From Mytilus californianus (Eukaryota > Mollusca > Bivalvia > Mytilida > Mytilidae): DNA of 64,000 nt. Below, in pieces: positions 1 to 13,600 of the stretch (the first letter of the stretch is position 1; each line of letters opens with the position of its first letter). The notes beneath the pieces are model-generated. The model saw only the letters and a program-made list of their open reading frames with translations, made no database searches and was not told the origin of the DNA. The translations under genes and the position numbers were made by a program. The DNA lies in NCBI RefSeq assembly GCF_021869535.1, contig NW_026262690.1, positions 16,331,001-16,395,000 of the forward strand, written 5' to 3'.

Positions 1-164
1 GACTTCAAAATTAGATAATTTGACTATCTCAATTTTATAAATCGGATAATCATGTAAGGATGTAAAAATCTGTTTTTATATATCTTTACTTTATTGTGGC
101 TGTTGTCATGTCTGTTAAAAAGAAAGTAATTTTAACAGTTAAAAAAAGTAGAGGTTATTCGGTA

Positions 165-470
165 AAGTATGGTTCAGACTGGTCGAGTTTTGTTCAAACC
201 TTTGGTCGAGTATGGTTCAGACTGAAAAAAATAGATCGAAAACTGGTCAAGTATTAGTCGAGTACAGGTCGAGAATGGGTTAAGACTGTTTCAGACTGGT
301 CGAGTAATAGTTCAGACTTTTTTCAATGACAAAGATAAGAGTCAAGTACAAATCGGTACAGTCGAGTATGGTTAAGATTGTGGTCGAGTAATATCGAGTA
401 CAATTCAGACCAATTCAGACTGGTCTAGTAAAAATCAGTACAGTCGAGTACAGATATAGGCCATTTCAGA
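165..470. repeat. Degenerate short tandem repeat
   Basis: The stretch is built from irregular repeats of two short words, GGTCGAGTA and GTTCAGACTG, with variants such as CAGTCGAGTA. Spacing is not fixed, so this is a cryptic minisatellite rather than a clean array. No coding potential is visible. Confidence 0.7.
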
Positions 471-566
471 CTTTTACTGGTTTGTAGTGTAACTAAACCA
501 CTTGTTTTATGACTTTATGTTGTTTTTTTTAATTTTGTTAGCGTCTCATTTTGTCTTTATTTTGTT

Positions 567-656
567 AAAATCAGACTCTGTTAGGATACATCGTTGCTCC
601 TTCGGATAATGTAAAATCAGAATATGTTAGTATACATCGTTGCTGATTGGGATAAC
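567..656. repeat. Direct duplication of about 45 bp
   Basis: Two adjacent diverged copies share the core ATACATCGTTGCT, preceded by AATCAGA and followed by GGATAA. It is a local duplication in non-coding DNA. Confidence 0.6.
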
Positions 657-944
657 GCAAAACTATTGTTCTAGGAGTGTTAAAGAATATTTACTTACTT
701 TATTAAAAATCTTTCAATTTTATTATGACTTTTGTTGGTTTAATGGCTTCAGTATGTCAGGCATCTGGTTTGAATAAATCTATTTAGTTTTTAACTTTCA
801 TTAAATTGCTCAGAGATCATTAATTATAAGACAAATTTTAGAACCACTTGAACTCTTGTTTTGAATGAATTCTAAATAACACCACAGAAGACCTTAATTC
901 CTTACAGAATCGGTATATAAGAATAAGATCGTCGACTAAAGCCC

Positions 945-1275
945 AGAAATAAATTCATGTGAAATTCACCTCAAACGAGCTTTTACGTGAAACTCACGTG
1001 AATTTCAAATGAATCTCACGTCAATTTTTTTTTCATATTAATTTCACGTGAACTTTACCAAAAAAGTTGGTATTCTTCAAGATTTGAATTAGATTTAAAA
1101 ATTAAGATGTTATCTTGTAATTTCACATGAAAAAAAAATCCTACAATTTTTTACGTAAAAGTCACTTGAGTTTCACATGAATTTACGTGAGTTTAAATAA
1201 TTTCATGTGAGTTTCACGTATAAGCTCATTTGAGGTTAAATTCGTATGAATTTCACGTGAGATGCACGTGATTTC
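945..1275. mobile_element. Fold-back (inverted-repeat) element rich in CACGTGAA
   Basis: The left arm (about 950-1030) and the right arm (about 1185-1262) are imperfect reverse complements. Both contain the CCTCAAA-GAGCTT-ACGTGAAACTCAC block in opposite orientation. The palindromic word TTCACGTGAA recurs throughout. The structure looks like a non-autonomous fold-back DNA element. No open frame is present and no target duplication was identified. Confidence 0.65.
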
Positions 1276-1640
1276 CCTGTGTACTTGAGACAACCCCAGG
1301 AAATACTGCTTCATTGGATAGCCGAACAAACTGCTTATCAAGGCTTTTAAGGAATGACACCACTAATTCATAGCCCCTTGCTTTCTATGTTAAATTCTGC
1401 AACTTCAGGCATTCATAGCTATTTTGTATTCAGTTTAAATAAAGTGATAGTCATTTCATGTCAGAACTGTACCTTATCAACATATATTTAATTGCATATT
1501 AAAGCGCACAGGTTCCCGGAAGTATGGTAGAACAAAAAACCAGGTACTTCTGATCTGAGCAGCATATGCCCTCCTATCTTAATTTCATATATTTTTTAAT
1601 TATTCACAAGAAACTTTAAACAAGGTTTCTACAGTGATCC

Positions 1641-1896
1641 AAGGGGCCGCGTGCTCTAAGTAGTCGAACTACTGTATCACTAGCCAGTCACCACGGCGGT
1701 TGTGAATTCGAATCCCGCACGGGGCATGTGCACTCGAGTCCAATATCTTAATTGACTAGGATTGTTAGCTTTCCTACCGAAGGTCGGTGGTTCTCTCCGG
1801 GCACTCCGGCTTCCTGCACAAAAAGAAACAACTGACCGCCACAATAGCAAAAATGTGTTGAAAGTGGCGTTAAACACCAATCAATCAATCAACCAA
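1641..1896 (+). mobile_element. tRNA-derived SINE with target-site duplications
   Basis: The element starts with a tRNA-like head containing the B-box-like AATTCGAATCCC near 1709. Its body includes TCTCCGGGCACTCCGGCTTC, then AAGTGGCGTTAAACACC, and it ends in an (ATCA)n tail. It is flanked by a perfect 13-bp direct repeat, TCTACAGTGATCC, at 1628-1640 and 1897-1909. The body and tail match the style of mollusc tRNA SINEs as I know them. The clean target duplication points to a fairly recent insertion. The apparent 66-aa reading frame on the opposite strand is an artefact of the element. Confidence 0.88.
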
Positions 1897-2194
1897 TCTA
1901 CAGTGATCCCAAGTCCTTAAGCTTTCATTTGATACCAAAATTACTCAAATATTTTACTTATTGACAAAGTTACAGTTACATTGTATGCGCAAGAACAATT
2001 TTGTTTAAAATATGTACTTCTTTCTTGTATGTTCTTTATGACCGGGCCGAATTAGTGGTTCTATTTTAACCTTATTCGACGACATCAAACTCCTTCACAA
2101 CACACGTATGCTGTGCTATGTTTTGTTTGTTTTTTTCTAAATATCACCCATGTGTCAAGATTATTCTTTATCATATGTTGTTTTATCAATGTAA

Positions 2195-2560
2195 TTAGAA
2201 ATAAGAAGATATGGTATGAGTGCCAATGAGACAACTCTTCATCTAAGTCACAATATTTAAAAATTAAACAATTATTGGTCAAATAACGGCCTTCAACACG
2301 GAGCCTTGGCTCACACCGAACAGCAAGCTATAAAGGGCCCCAAAATGACTAGTGTCAAACAATTCAAACAGGAAAACCAACGGTCTAATCTATTTAAAAA
2401 ACGAGAAATACTTAAGAACCACATCAACAAACGACAACCACTGAAACAGGTTCCTTACTTAGTACAGATGCAAACAAATGCAGCGGTTTAAACGTTATAA
2501 CAGGCGCAAACCTTCCTCCTAACCTGAAATAGTAGTGTTACACTACAACAGAAAGACACA
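2195..2560 (+). repeat. Dispersed repeat family A, copy 1
   Basis: This copy begins near ATAAGAAGATATGGTATGAG, followed by GTGCCAATGAGACAACTC, and includes GGAGCCTTGGCTCACACCGA. Closely similar blocks occur at 11276-11650 (+), 4800-5270 (-, interrupted) and 21675-21750 (- fragment). No protein motif was seen. It is a mobile or retroposed repeat of unknown class. Confidence 0.75.
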
Positions 2561-2999
2561 CTATAAAATATCAATTGAAATGGCTTAACTCTTTCAAAAA
2601 GACATATTAACAAAAACAAGTAAACATACACTGAACGAATACATTTGATCTATGACTACATATAAATACAATATCAAATAAAAAAGGAGGATGTAAACAA
2701 TGTCAAAAAGACAACTATAACCTTGGACAATCATTATTTTGGATTGGAGAAGAAAGTCAAAAATGTGTGATATTACTTGTCAGTTTTTTCGTGTTTTGAA
2801 AATAAAATATGTTTAAAGTATTTGTATCAATATTTTTTTTTTATTTCAATTATTTTTAGACAATTTTCTCTGCTGAAAACAAACGATTTTACATATGCAT
2901 TCCTTTTAGCTGTGTAAGCCGTATAAAAAATTTAGAATATAAATGGAATTCCCAAATTAACTCTTTGAAGTGAAGCAAGAAGTAATTGTTTATGTTGAT

Positions 3000-3361
3000 A
3001 GTGCTCTGTCAGGCTCTCAGCTATGTGTTATTTATATAAGAGTGCTCATTCACGCTGTCAGCTATGTGTTATTTATATAAGAGTACTCTATCACGCTGTC
3101 AGCTATGTGTTACTTATATAAGAGTGATCTATCATGCTCTCAGCTATGTGTTATTTATATGAGAGTTCTCTATCACGCTCTCAGGTATGTGTTATCTATA
3201 TAGGAGGGCTCTATCAGGCTCTCAGCTATGTGTTATTTATATATACAAGAGTGCTCTATCACACTCTTTGCTATATGTTATTTATATAAGAGTACTCTAT
3301 CCTGTTCTCAACTATGTGTTATTTATATAAGGGTGTTTTATCACGCCTTCAGCTATGTGTC
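3000..3361. repeat. Minisatellite, about 41-bp unit, roughly 9 copies
   Basis: Units share TCAGCTATGTGTTATTTATA followed by an AAGAGTGCTCTATCACGC-like segment. Successive copies differ at a few positions and by small indels. The array lies about 0.9 kb upstream of the transporter start codon. Reading frames within it are products of the repeat. Confidence 0.9.
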
Positions 3362-4286
3362 AATCAAGAATTCCAAACTGAAAAAGTACCAGATCATAAA
3401 GTTTACACTGTAAACAAACAACGTAGAAGAGACAGTGAGTTTATCGGGTTTTTTTTTTTAGGACGGATTGCTTAACATCTTTGCCAGATGTAATTTATAA
3501 TTGTTGATTTTGACTGCAATGCACAGATGTAGCTAGGACGTCATCTAACAAACTTTTCCGCTCAAAACAGAGATTAAGACAGCCATGAGCTTACAGTGGG
3601 TGAAACTTTTGCTATTGCTTCATGTTAAAGGTCTCACTCTGAGTTTGAGACGAAGAACAGCAATACAAACGTCGACCGATGGTTTTTTCATGTCCTATTA
3701 GTGATTTGTATTTTGAACGGATTTGTTAACGTTTGTTTTGTCGTCAAATCTTATCAAAATATGGTGGCGAGTTGTTTTTCGTTAGTGTTTTCCTGGTCTT
3801 ATCAAGTGACATGTAAACCATGTGATTAACTGTGGACTGAGGATGAATAGCGCTGTTATGACTATGAATACTACAAAATGATGGAACATATCCGTGGTCA
3901 TCTGTAACACAGAGCAGTCGATTTCACTATGTACATTACGTTCTACGGTGACATTGGCAAGGATACTTTTTTTTGTTATTAAAAATCATTAAATTACAGT
4001 ATTTATAGTCATTTATGTATTTCGTTTCTATCATGTCTCCGTTTTGTCATGGATTGATTAGAGTAAACTCCTTAAGAAGAGATAAAGATAAAGAAACCGT
4101 TCCAATTAGTATTTTCGCCTATTCAAAGGACAAGGTAAATCACAACAAAATTAAGCCAAAGGAGAGCTTTATGTTCATGTTACTTTTCTTTGAATTTTTT
4201 ATTTATTTCAGCACTTGATTTTCTACTAAATGCAAGTCGACGTATTTTGATGACATAGGAAAAGGTTTTATCACTGAATTACAGAG
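3362..4286 (+). other. Upstream flank and presumed 5' UTR of the transporter gene
   Basis: No protein-coding exon is recognisable. The promoter cannot be placed from sequence alone. A small 5' UTR intron is possible, with a donor CAAG|GTAAAT at 4135 and an acceptor TTATTTCAG ending at 4211 (77 bp). That would leave a leader of about 75 nt before the ATG. The start codon has G at -3 and +4, a favourable context. Confidence 0.35.
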
Positions 4287-4625
4287 ATGGCATCTAGATC
4301 GTTTTACTTGGCAGACTATATTATATTTGCCATTACCATCGTGCTCTCAGTCGGAATTGGTCTCTTTCATGCATTTGTCGGTGGGAAACAAAAAACAACA
4401 TCCGAGTTTCATCTTGGAAACCGTAGAATGGCCATCATACCGGTTGCCATTTCATTAATAGTGTCGTTTGAATCATCAATCATGATGCTTGGATTTCCTG
4501 CAGAATCATACGTATTTGGGATTCAGAATATTATGGCAGATTTTGGATGGTTTGTTGCTAATCTGCTTTCAATTAAAATAATGATACCATTGATACATCC
4601 TTTGAAGATTACTAGTGCATATGAG
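4287..4625 (+). CDS. SLC5-like transporter exon 1 (residues 1-113)
   Basis: The exon starts at ATG in a strong context (GAGATGG) and ends with TATGAG|GTAAGG, phase 0. It encodes the first membrane segments, the loop GGKQKTTSEFHLGNRRM that aligns with the SSF inner loop, and the segment ending KITSAYE. The reading frame runs past the donor into intron 1 for 29 codons before a stop, so an unspliced reading would mislead. Confidence 0.93.
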
Positions 4626-7600
4626 GTAAGGTATATTTTGATTAGTACTTATCGTATAGATTTTCATTTCTTCTATTCACTTTGTTATATCAAGTCACGG
4701 ACATATCACTAAGCCTACATATACTAAGTCTTGTGAAATATCTCGACAAATATATTAGCAAGCAATAGTTTTTTTTTAAAATTTTTTAACAAGTAAGGAG
4801 ATGTGTAATGTTTGCTAAAGAGACAACTATCCAACAGAAACTAACGGACATGTATGATAACACCTATTGGTCACCACAAGACCTTAAACCCTTAGTAAAA
4901 TACAAACCGTATATTAAGCGTTATGGCTTGCCGTTCGGTGTGAGCCAATGCCCCGTGTTGAAGGTCGTAGTTTGACCTATACTGTACACCAACTTATTTT
5001 CGCGACTTTCGCGAGTAGAAGAATAACGCGAATATAAATCGTCGCGAATATGTAAAACTTGGATCTTTCCTTATTAAACTACATTAAGTAAATTAGAAAA
5101 TCGCGAAATTAAGTAGCCGCGAAGTGGATTAGAAAGGGTTAAACGCGAAATAAAGTATCCGTGAAAATAAGTTGATTTACAGTAATTGTTTTCTTTTTAC
5201 ACATTGTGACTTGGATGGAGAGTTGTCTCATTAGCACTCATACCACATCTTCTTATTTCTATTTATATAAAAGGCATAATTAAATAAATTCTAACGAGAA
5301 AACCGACGACCCGATGTATGAAAAAACAATACATGAAACCAATATAACATGGAGCAACCGCCGACATAAACTTAATTACAGGCTCCCGACTTGGGACAGG
5401 TACATTAAGAATGTTGCGGGATTAAACATGTTTGTGAGCACTTTACTATCCCCATACCTGGAAAATTGATATATAAAAGCTCAACATAAAAACAAACAGT
5501 AAAAATCAGTTAAAAAGGGATTAACTCATCAGATCGGCATGAAGGACAAAAATACCAAATAAAAATTGAAGATAAAAAGTACCGGTAAATGTACAGAAAG
5601 ATTAAAAGCTTGTTCAAAGCCCATTACAATACCTTAAAAGGCATGTTTTCACTACAGTAACAATTGTTACATATCCAACGGATCTAGTATAAAAACTTTA
5701 TAAACAGCGTAACATTGTACAATGTCAAAATATAAATATTGATTGAATGTAGAACCATAAAAGAGACAGTAAAGATACCAATGGAGGCAATCAAAAATCA
5801 TATGTAAAATTGTAAAACAAAAAAAAAAACATTTCTTTACCCTTTGATAAATTCCCTTCAAAATATTGTAGAACAGGATATTCAAACGCTACAACTTGAA
5901 GAATTTAGTTTTTCTGTTTAGTTAATCCAGAATTATACACATTTCAGCTTTAAGTGTTTGACCCTGTTCAGTAGCGACATTGTCATTGCAACTCCGTCTT
6001 GTTAAATCGTATCTTAACAAAACTTAGTATATTGTTATATCCTAATATACAATTCTGATTGTTGGTAGTATATTCAAGTTGATTGAACTTACCAGGAACA
6101 TGTGTCTTTGAGCTTCGGAAATATTGGCCCTGTCCAGTAACTAACTTGACAACATTACTCCTCTTTCATGCTTTGACCTGTTCAGCTTCTACATTGCCAT
6201 TAATTACAACTCATCAAAGATGGTTCATCATATTTATATAAAACTTAGTATATTGTTAGGGAATGATACGCACATATACATATATGTAGGATGTACATTC
6301 ATCTGAGACAAATTCTATCAAAACACTAGGACAACTTCTTTGATTCCCTGTATTTTAGTAACTAGCATACTCAAACGTCAATCAAGTATCCGATGTTATC
6401 CACATATAAGTTAGTAATTCTAAATAATAAAAGATAAGTGTTTGTCATTTCTTTATTGTATTATATATAATTATAAACGTTTAATGATAATCATAACTTT
6501 CATTCAATTATGTTTGCTTCCAGTACTTGGAATTACGATTTAATTCCCATGCTGTGCGAATACTTGGTACAGTTCTTGGAATGCTGAATTATGTAAGTTA
6601 TACGTCACAGTTAAATGTCTGTAAAAATTAACGAGGACATTTTCATAGAACCGTCTTTTTGTAGACATTAAACTGGTACTAGAAGAGTAAAAAAAGGAAA
6701 ACATCTAATTGCAAACACTGAGCTCAGAATCAAATGATGCTTTATTTCGTCGACCTTTTAAATTTGAAATCATTATACGACGCCATAACTTTAAGAATAT
6801 TACTTAAATATTTCTTGATATTTTGTATTTCCGTGCATGTTGTGGAAATTTGAAAAAAAAAGATTTCCAAAAAGTTCTTGGCTATGTAGATCGACTTAAT
6901 ACCAAAAATTAAAAAAAGGTTTAAATGTAGCGTCTTTGTTTGAATAATGGTTACAATGTAAGGAGAAAAATTCTATTTTTTTGGATACGGTATTTGTAAA
7001 ACGGACCTGAAATTTTAGAATGAATTGATTCCAAACCCTCTCCACCTAATTTTAAATGTTAAATGAAGATCTTTTTAGTGGTTCAAAAGACAAATAAATT
7101 CGACAAACTGAATTAAAACTAAAAATTCTTTTTATGATAAAAGTGTGTCTGGATCATTATGTGTGAAGAACGAAATGCTATAGTCATTGTAATTTCGTTA
7201 AACTCACTTTGTGATTAAGGTTTAAGTTACTACTGAAATATATTTACTGCTTAGATGTTTTATATCTTGGGTTTAAGTAGTTTAGTTGTGATAATAATAA
7301 TTACTACTAGAACACAACCGCGACATCGCAGGTCCGTGAATGAATTAAAGTACCTACACCTTATGTTTAGCCTATATTTTTAGTATTCGTATTGTCATTT
7401 GATAAAGTCATGCTGATTACAAGGTGCACAGTATTCTCTGCTTTCAAAATCGTTCTGTTTGAACCCGTCCTGGTTTCTTATTACAACCGGAAACTACTTG
7501 TATATATATTTTTTGTTCAATGATCGAATTCAGTAGTGTCAATCCCTGTATAATGACGTAGATCAGGTGTGACAATGAACCGTGAATATAGCAGATCCCA

Positions 7601-10600
7601 GATTCACCGTTTAGTGGTGCGCCTGTGATAGGCGGAACCGATCTAGATTAGGTAACAGGTAACAAGTAACATGTGACATATACTATTGGTATCGGTATCG
7701 GTATCGAATTCGACCCGGAACATGTTAATTATTGATAATATTAATTATGTGGAAAACAAAAGGGCCTGGAATGGTTTATTTTTTAATTAACACCATTGCC
7801 CTATATTAGTTATATATAAAGTTGAAATCTTTGATTCGTCATTTATACGTCATGCAGGCTAAGAAATTGTACCTCGTTATTTAAGTAGTATAGATTTTAC
7901 CTACATGTAACTTTTTTTATGTTTTTTTTCGAATTGTAAACAATGAAGCTAAAACAAAGAATTAATTAAACCTGAAGCTACAGACAAAATCACTCAATAT
8001 GTTTGAAATTTAATTTGTAACTAAACAAAAATATGTTTAAAATTTCAAAGTGAAAAATAAGTTTAATTAAGTATTGAACATTATTGAATGAATGAATATT
8101 TTATTGCAGAAGCAAACATAATGCTATAGCAAATATAATATAATATATAATGACAATCATGACAGTAAACAGAGAACAACACAATAAAGGCATGGCAAGC
8201 ACAGAACTACAACTGTTATGCAATTATAATTTGTAATCTTAACTTCCATACCGCATTAAGAAATTTACACAATCTTTCGGTTAAATTCTATGTGCTAGCT
8301 TGCAAAGGAAATACAAGCTTTCTATTATTTGGCCACGCACAATGATATTTAGGTAAAAACTGTAGCGTCAATGATCTAAAGGCAGGACACACTTATACAA
8401 AATGATAATCATTTCTATACTATTCATATAACAACATGTACATATACGATTTTATCTTGGAATATTGTCAAAGGACCAACTTCTATATTCAGTTAAAATG
8501 TCCACTACGTAGTTTAGTGAGTAAATTACTACTAAAATCATAATTTAAGTAATCCTCTAAACAAAAATGATTTTTTAATGTTCTATATAAACACAGTTTT
8601 TCACAATCGTTCAAAATAGCAAACCAGTTCTGGTAATACTAATCGTTTATACGATATTTTATACATTAAAACTATACATTAATGTTCTCTTCATCAATCC
8701 ATACATAGTTTAGACCTAAACTGAATAGTAAATCGCGCACATTTGAAACCAAGTTTCTCTTACCATTTGAAGCATCAATGCGTAGGAGGTTATAAATATC
8801 ATATACAATGTAAGGTTTATCATATATTTTATCCAACCAAACTTTATAATTCTATGTTTCCTTAAAATGAACGTAGGCAAATGACCAAGTTCACCACATA
8901 AAAAAGGCGATTGGTACATTTTATCAAGCTTTAATACAAAACAACAGAAACGATTATGAACGAATTCTATGTCATTGGCTCGATGATATCCCTAAATTTC
9001 CATTGAAATGTAGCAACATGCCTAGGTATACATATGAATTTACAATTTCTAGCTCCTGGTTGTCAAAGAAAAAACGGTTAATAACAGGTTGCCAATCATT
9101 TCTGAAAATGACTACTTTTGTCTTGTCAGTATTAACAGTTATATTCCACTTTTACAATAAAATGAAAGTTTTCTTATCAAGACCTGTAATTTTCGGCAGA
9201 TTTTCCGAATAGGACGGTATCGTCTGCAAACAAAATTTAATAAATTAGACATCCATTGGTATTCAAAACACCGTTATCATTACCCATAGGAATATCCTGA
9301 ACAATGTCATTCACTAAAATATAAATAAAAGAGGTAATAACGGTTCACCTTGTTTCACTCCCAAGAAAATTTTCAAAAGCCTCTTTAAATTCACCCTCGG
9401 TGCGAATTCGTAGACAAACAGATTCATGACTGCCTTTATGATTAAAACAAATTTCGTGCTGAAACAACTTTTTAAATCATTGTACCATAGAATTCTTCTG
9501 ATTACCTTGTCGAATGCTTTACGAAAATCGACGAATGCACAATATAATTTTGATGTATGTTGTAGATTATTTGTTATAATACCATGTAGTACAAATATAG
9601 CGTCAACATTTGAGCGGCCAGGTCGAAATTAAAACTGGTTATCGATAAGTTTTCCTCATCCTCAGCCCAACTAAGTAATCGTTCGGTTGATATCGACGTA
9701 AACAGTTTTGATAAAACACTCACTAAGATGATAGGTCGATAAATATTCGGGTCTGTTAAGTCCCCATTTTTCGGAACAGCTATTACAATACGACCACGTA
9801 TCCGAAAAAAGACCATTTTCAAACATGAAATTGAAATGAGTTTTAAAAATAGGAGCGAGGAAACTGTATTCGGTGACAACATTTCAGTGATAATGGAATC
9901 ATTCCCAGCTAGACTTTCCAGATTTAAGTTTACCAATAGGACGTATAATTTCATCTTCCACAATTTCATTATCTAGAGAGTCTATTGTATTAGTGTCTAA
10001 AAATGAGTTATTTTCAATCAGATCAATGACTTCTTCACATATATCTGAAGGTGTCTCCCCCTAGCAATTGTTCAAAATGACGCAACAACAAATCACAATC
10101 AGCTAAAATTTTGATTTCTTTTGCAGCTTAACTGCAGACCAAAATTTTCGTGGGCTCATTTTAGCTATTTTGCAAAGTTCAAGTCCTTTGGCATGTTTGA
10201 AACTTGCTCGAGCTTCACGTTTAGCTTATTGTAACTATTCCGGGCTGAGATATGTAAATGTCGATTTGCATCTGTAGAATGACGTTGGTAGAAAGTGCAA
10301 TATTAATTAAATTTGCGACGTTCAAGGGCACAATTTGCATTAAACCATTCGTTGCTTTGTTTTTTCACATCTTTAGAATTGTTCACCAATATGGTTTTCC
10401 CAAAAATTTTAAAAGCATTGTCATACAAAACACAACTTATTTCCCTTACAGCATCGTTGACATCGTCTGCGTTGGATAAGTTATTTACAAGCATCAAAAG
10501 TGATTCACCTGTTGTAAAAGAAGTTGATTATCATCGTGACACTTTTTTGAGTCCCACTTTATAATGTTATGTGTCCTTAAAAAAAGTTTTGTTTATACGA

Positions 10601-13600
10601 ATTTCATTAAAAATCGGCGCATGGTCGGAAAAAGCGTTACATTGCTAAACGCTGAGGTATGCGATGCTATTGTAATTTTTTGGAAACACAAGAACATAGT
10701 CATTAACACTTTGACCTTTAGAAGAGCAAAAAATAAACTGTCCGTCGCCATTCGCAATCGTTAGGCCCGTATTGTAGCACATCTGTAGCAATTTTCGTCA
10801 AATACGTTTATAACTTTGTCCATAGAGCGCCTTTTATAAATACTGGGGATATCATCGGAATCAACACCATATATTAACCTGTCTAAATTATCAGTTTCTA
10901 AGATATCATACAATTCGCCTGTACGGCTGTGCAGACCACCATATACCTGAATAACTGAACCTTTGCTTTTATACTCAAGGACAATATTTTCAAAATATCA
11001 TGGAAATCATGTTCACAAATTTGGTAAAAATTTGATTTCTCATGTAGAGTACAAGCAAAACAAATAAAAGTATATCAATTGAATTGAAAATAATTTATCA
11101 AGTTTAATAACAAATATACCATATTCAAACTTTTTTCTACAAATATACCATCAACTATATAATTTTTACAAAAAACAGCTATACCACCTTCTGATCTAAT
11201 ACCGATATTTTCTTTACGGTTAACACATGATATTTTGACACAACCTTCAATTTCTTTTAAATTTTTGTCTTTTATAGATATAAGAAGATGTGGTATGAGT
11301 GCCAATGAAACAACTCTCCATCCAAGTCAAAATTTATGAAAGTAAACCATTATAGGTCAAAGTACGGTCTTCAACACGGAGCCTTGGCTCACACCGAACA
11401 GCAAGCTATAAAGGGCTCCACAAATTACTAGTGTAAAACCATTCAAACGGGAAAACCGACGGTCTAATCTATATAAAAAAAGAGAAACGAGAAACACTTA
11501 TGAACCACATCAACAAACGACAACTACTGAACATCATATTCCTGACTTAGGACAGGTGCAAACAATTGCAGCGGGTTCGAACTTTTTAATGGTACCGAAC
11601 CTTCACCCTTATCTGAAACAATAGTGTAACATCGCAACATAGAAAGCTTTAACCAAAATTCACAAAGTAAAATGAATATCATAATTGTAAACAATTTTTA
11701 AAAAATTCATTGTCGTCATCACATGACTCTAGTCCATTTACATTCCAGGACAAACATTTCAAGCTTTGAGTTTGTTCTCTTGGTAACCTCTATGGTTGAT
11801 TGTATTCGTTTCCACCAACATAAATTTTGTCTTTCACAAAATAGGCTTTAGCACCTTTATCACGCAATTCTTTCAAAAGAGGAAGCAATTCTTTCCTGTG
11901 GGTAGCTGTTGTGAAATGCTAAAATCGGAACCTTTCAGATTTTTTGCGTTTCTACGGCCGACTTAACGATGATCGTAACACTTGAACCTTGCTGATATAG
12001 GTCTGATTTTAAGACTTTTTTGACCAAGACGATGAGCATCTAAAACATGAATTCGTTCGGGATTGCAGTTTCAGTTTCGGGTATATTATAAAAGATTAAA
12101 TTGTTACTCGTGGACTGCATATGGATATCCAAAATACTTTCTTTCTATTAACCACACTCGTTTTGTAAGTCCGAAACAGACGAAGTAAGCTTTTTATCTA
12201 TTTTATTGACCTCATAACTACTAGATTTCATAGCTTTAGAAATATTGAAAAGTTAAAATTTCATATCCGCGAACTTCACTTTATGCCCGTCGTAATCATC
12301 GCTAATAAGTTGGGTGCATTTTTCTACATGTTCCAAACGTTCATCTAGAGAATTTGTGCCTTGCTCGAGACGAATAACTTTAATGTGTATTGTAGTTACT
12401 AGATTATTGAATGAGTTAAGTTTATTTGATTTAGACTCAAAGGAGAAGGTCCGGTAAGGGCTGATTTCGGCTTAAAATTCAAAGTACATCTGATGAAATA
12501 TTTTTGACATATTTTAAACAATTAAGTGTCTACTTCAGTCGATTCAATTAGTTTATTTTAAGGATTTAAACTAATGTGGTCATAAAAGACGCTCAAATTC
12601 AAGCTTAAATATGAAAAATCTATCAAATATGCCATAAAACGTCACTTTTCAGATCGTTTTTGTCTAAAACGGAGGTGGCCGCATTCCTGTTCAGTCTGAA
12701 CATTTTTATATGTTATGTTTTATCATAAAATACAACATATATTTAAATATTAAGACTGAACACAAGTGCAGCCACTTCCATTTGAGACAAAAACCATCTT
12801 AAAATTAGCACAAATGCTAAAATTATGAAAATGTCAGTATTTTTGCCTGAAATAATTATGCTAGTACCTAATGCATGTCAATTGTATTGTCCAAAAACAG
12901 CCCATATTTTGTAACAAAAGTATTCTTCTTTCCAGTAAATAGCTAAGTGTACATTTTTAGTAACTTTGTAAAAAAGCTATATTTTGGGGCCAAACGGGGG
13001 TCTTACCGGGTCTACTCCTTTGTCCATACCTGTGAACATTCATTCGATGTTATGAGTATGCTATGGGCGGTACATGTTGCATTGGAGGAGGATATACTCC
13101 AGTCGTCTGACTAAAACAAAACTGCTGTTGTTGTGGAAACGGAAACATTGGACCTTGTTGGTACATTAAGTGTGTACCAGTCTGTACTGCGACTGGTTCA
13201 TTTTGTTGGTATTGGTATTGTTATTGTTTATATTTACATCCGTGTTTACTCTACCGGTACAATGTGGAACAGCTGATTTGTTTTCACCTGTATTAATGTC
13301 ACCCGTATTGTTAGTATTATTGTTACATTTTGTTTAATTTATATTTTTACCCTTCTTCTTAGACTTCTTTTTTTGTAGGTTTTTTGCTTTCGGAATCATT
13401 AAGTAAACTTATGTTTTTACGTTTAGCACTTTGTTCAGGCATTATAAACTATTATTTCCAACAACAACAAAAAACACATAAGGTAGCGGGCAATCAAAAA
13501 TACGTCTGTCACCTGCAATATTGTCACGAAGATAATCCAATTAAATTGGAGGTTTTAATAGCTCTGCTCTGTCATTATTTTAAAACGAACTTTTTCAACA

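Noticed and set aside
1680-1880. 66-codon minus-strand frame
   Set aside because: It lies wholly inside the SINE and reads its antisense strand; the tRNA-like head and target duplications explain the sequence.
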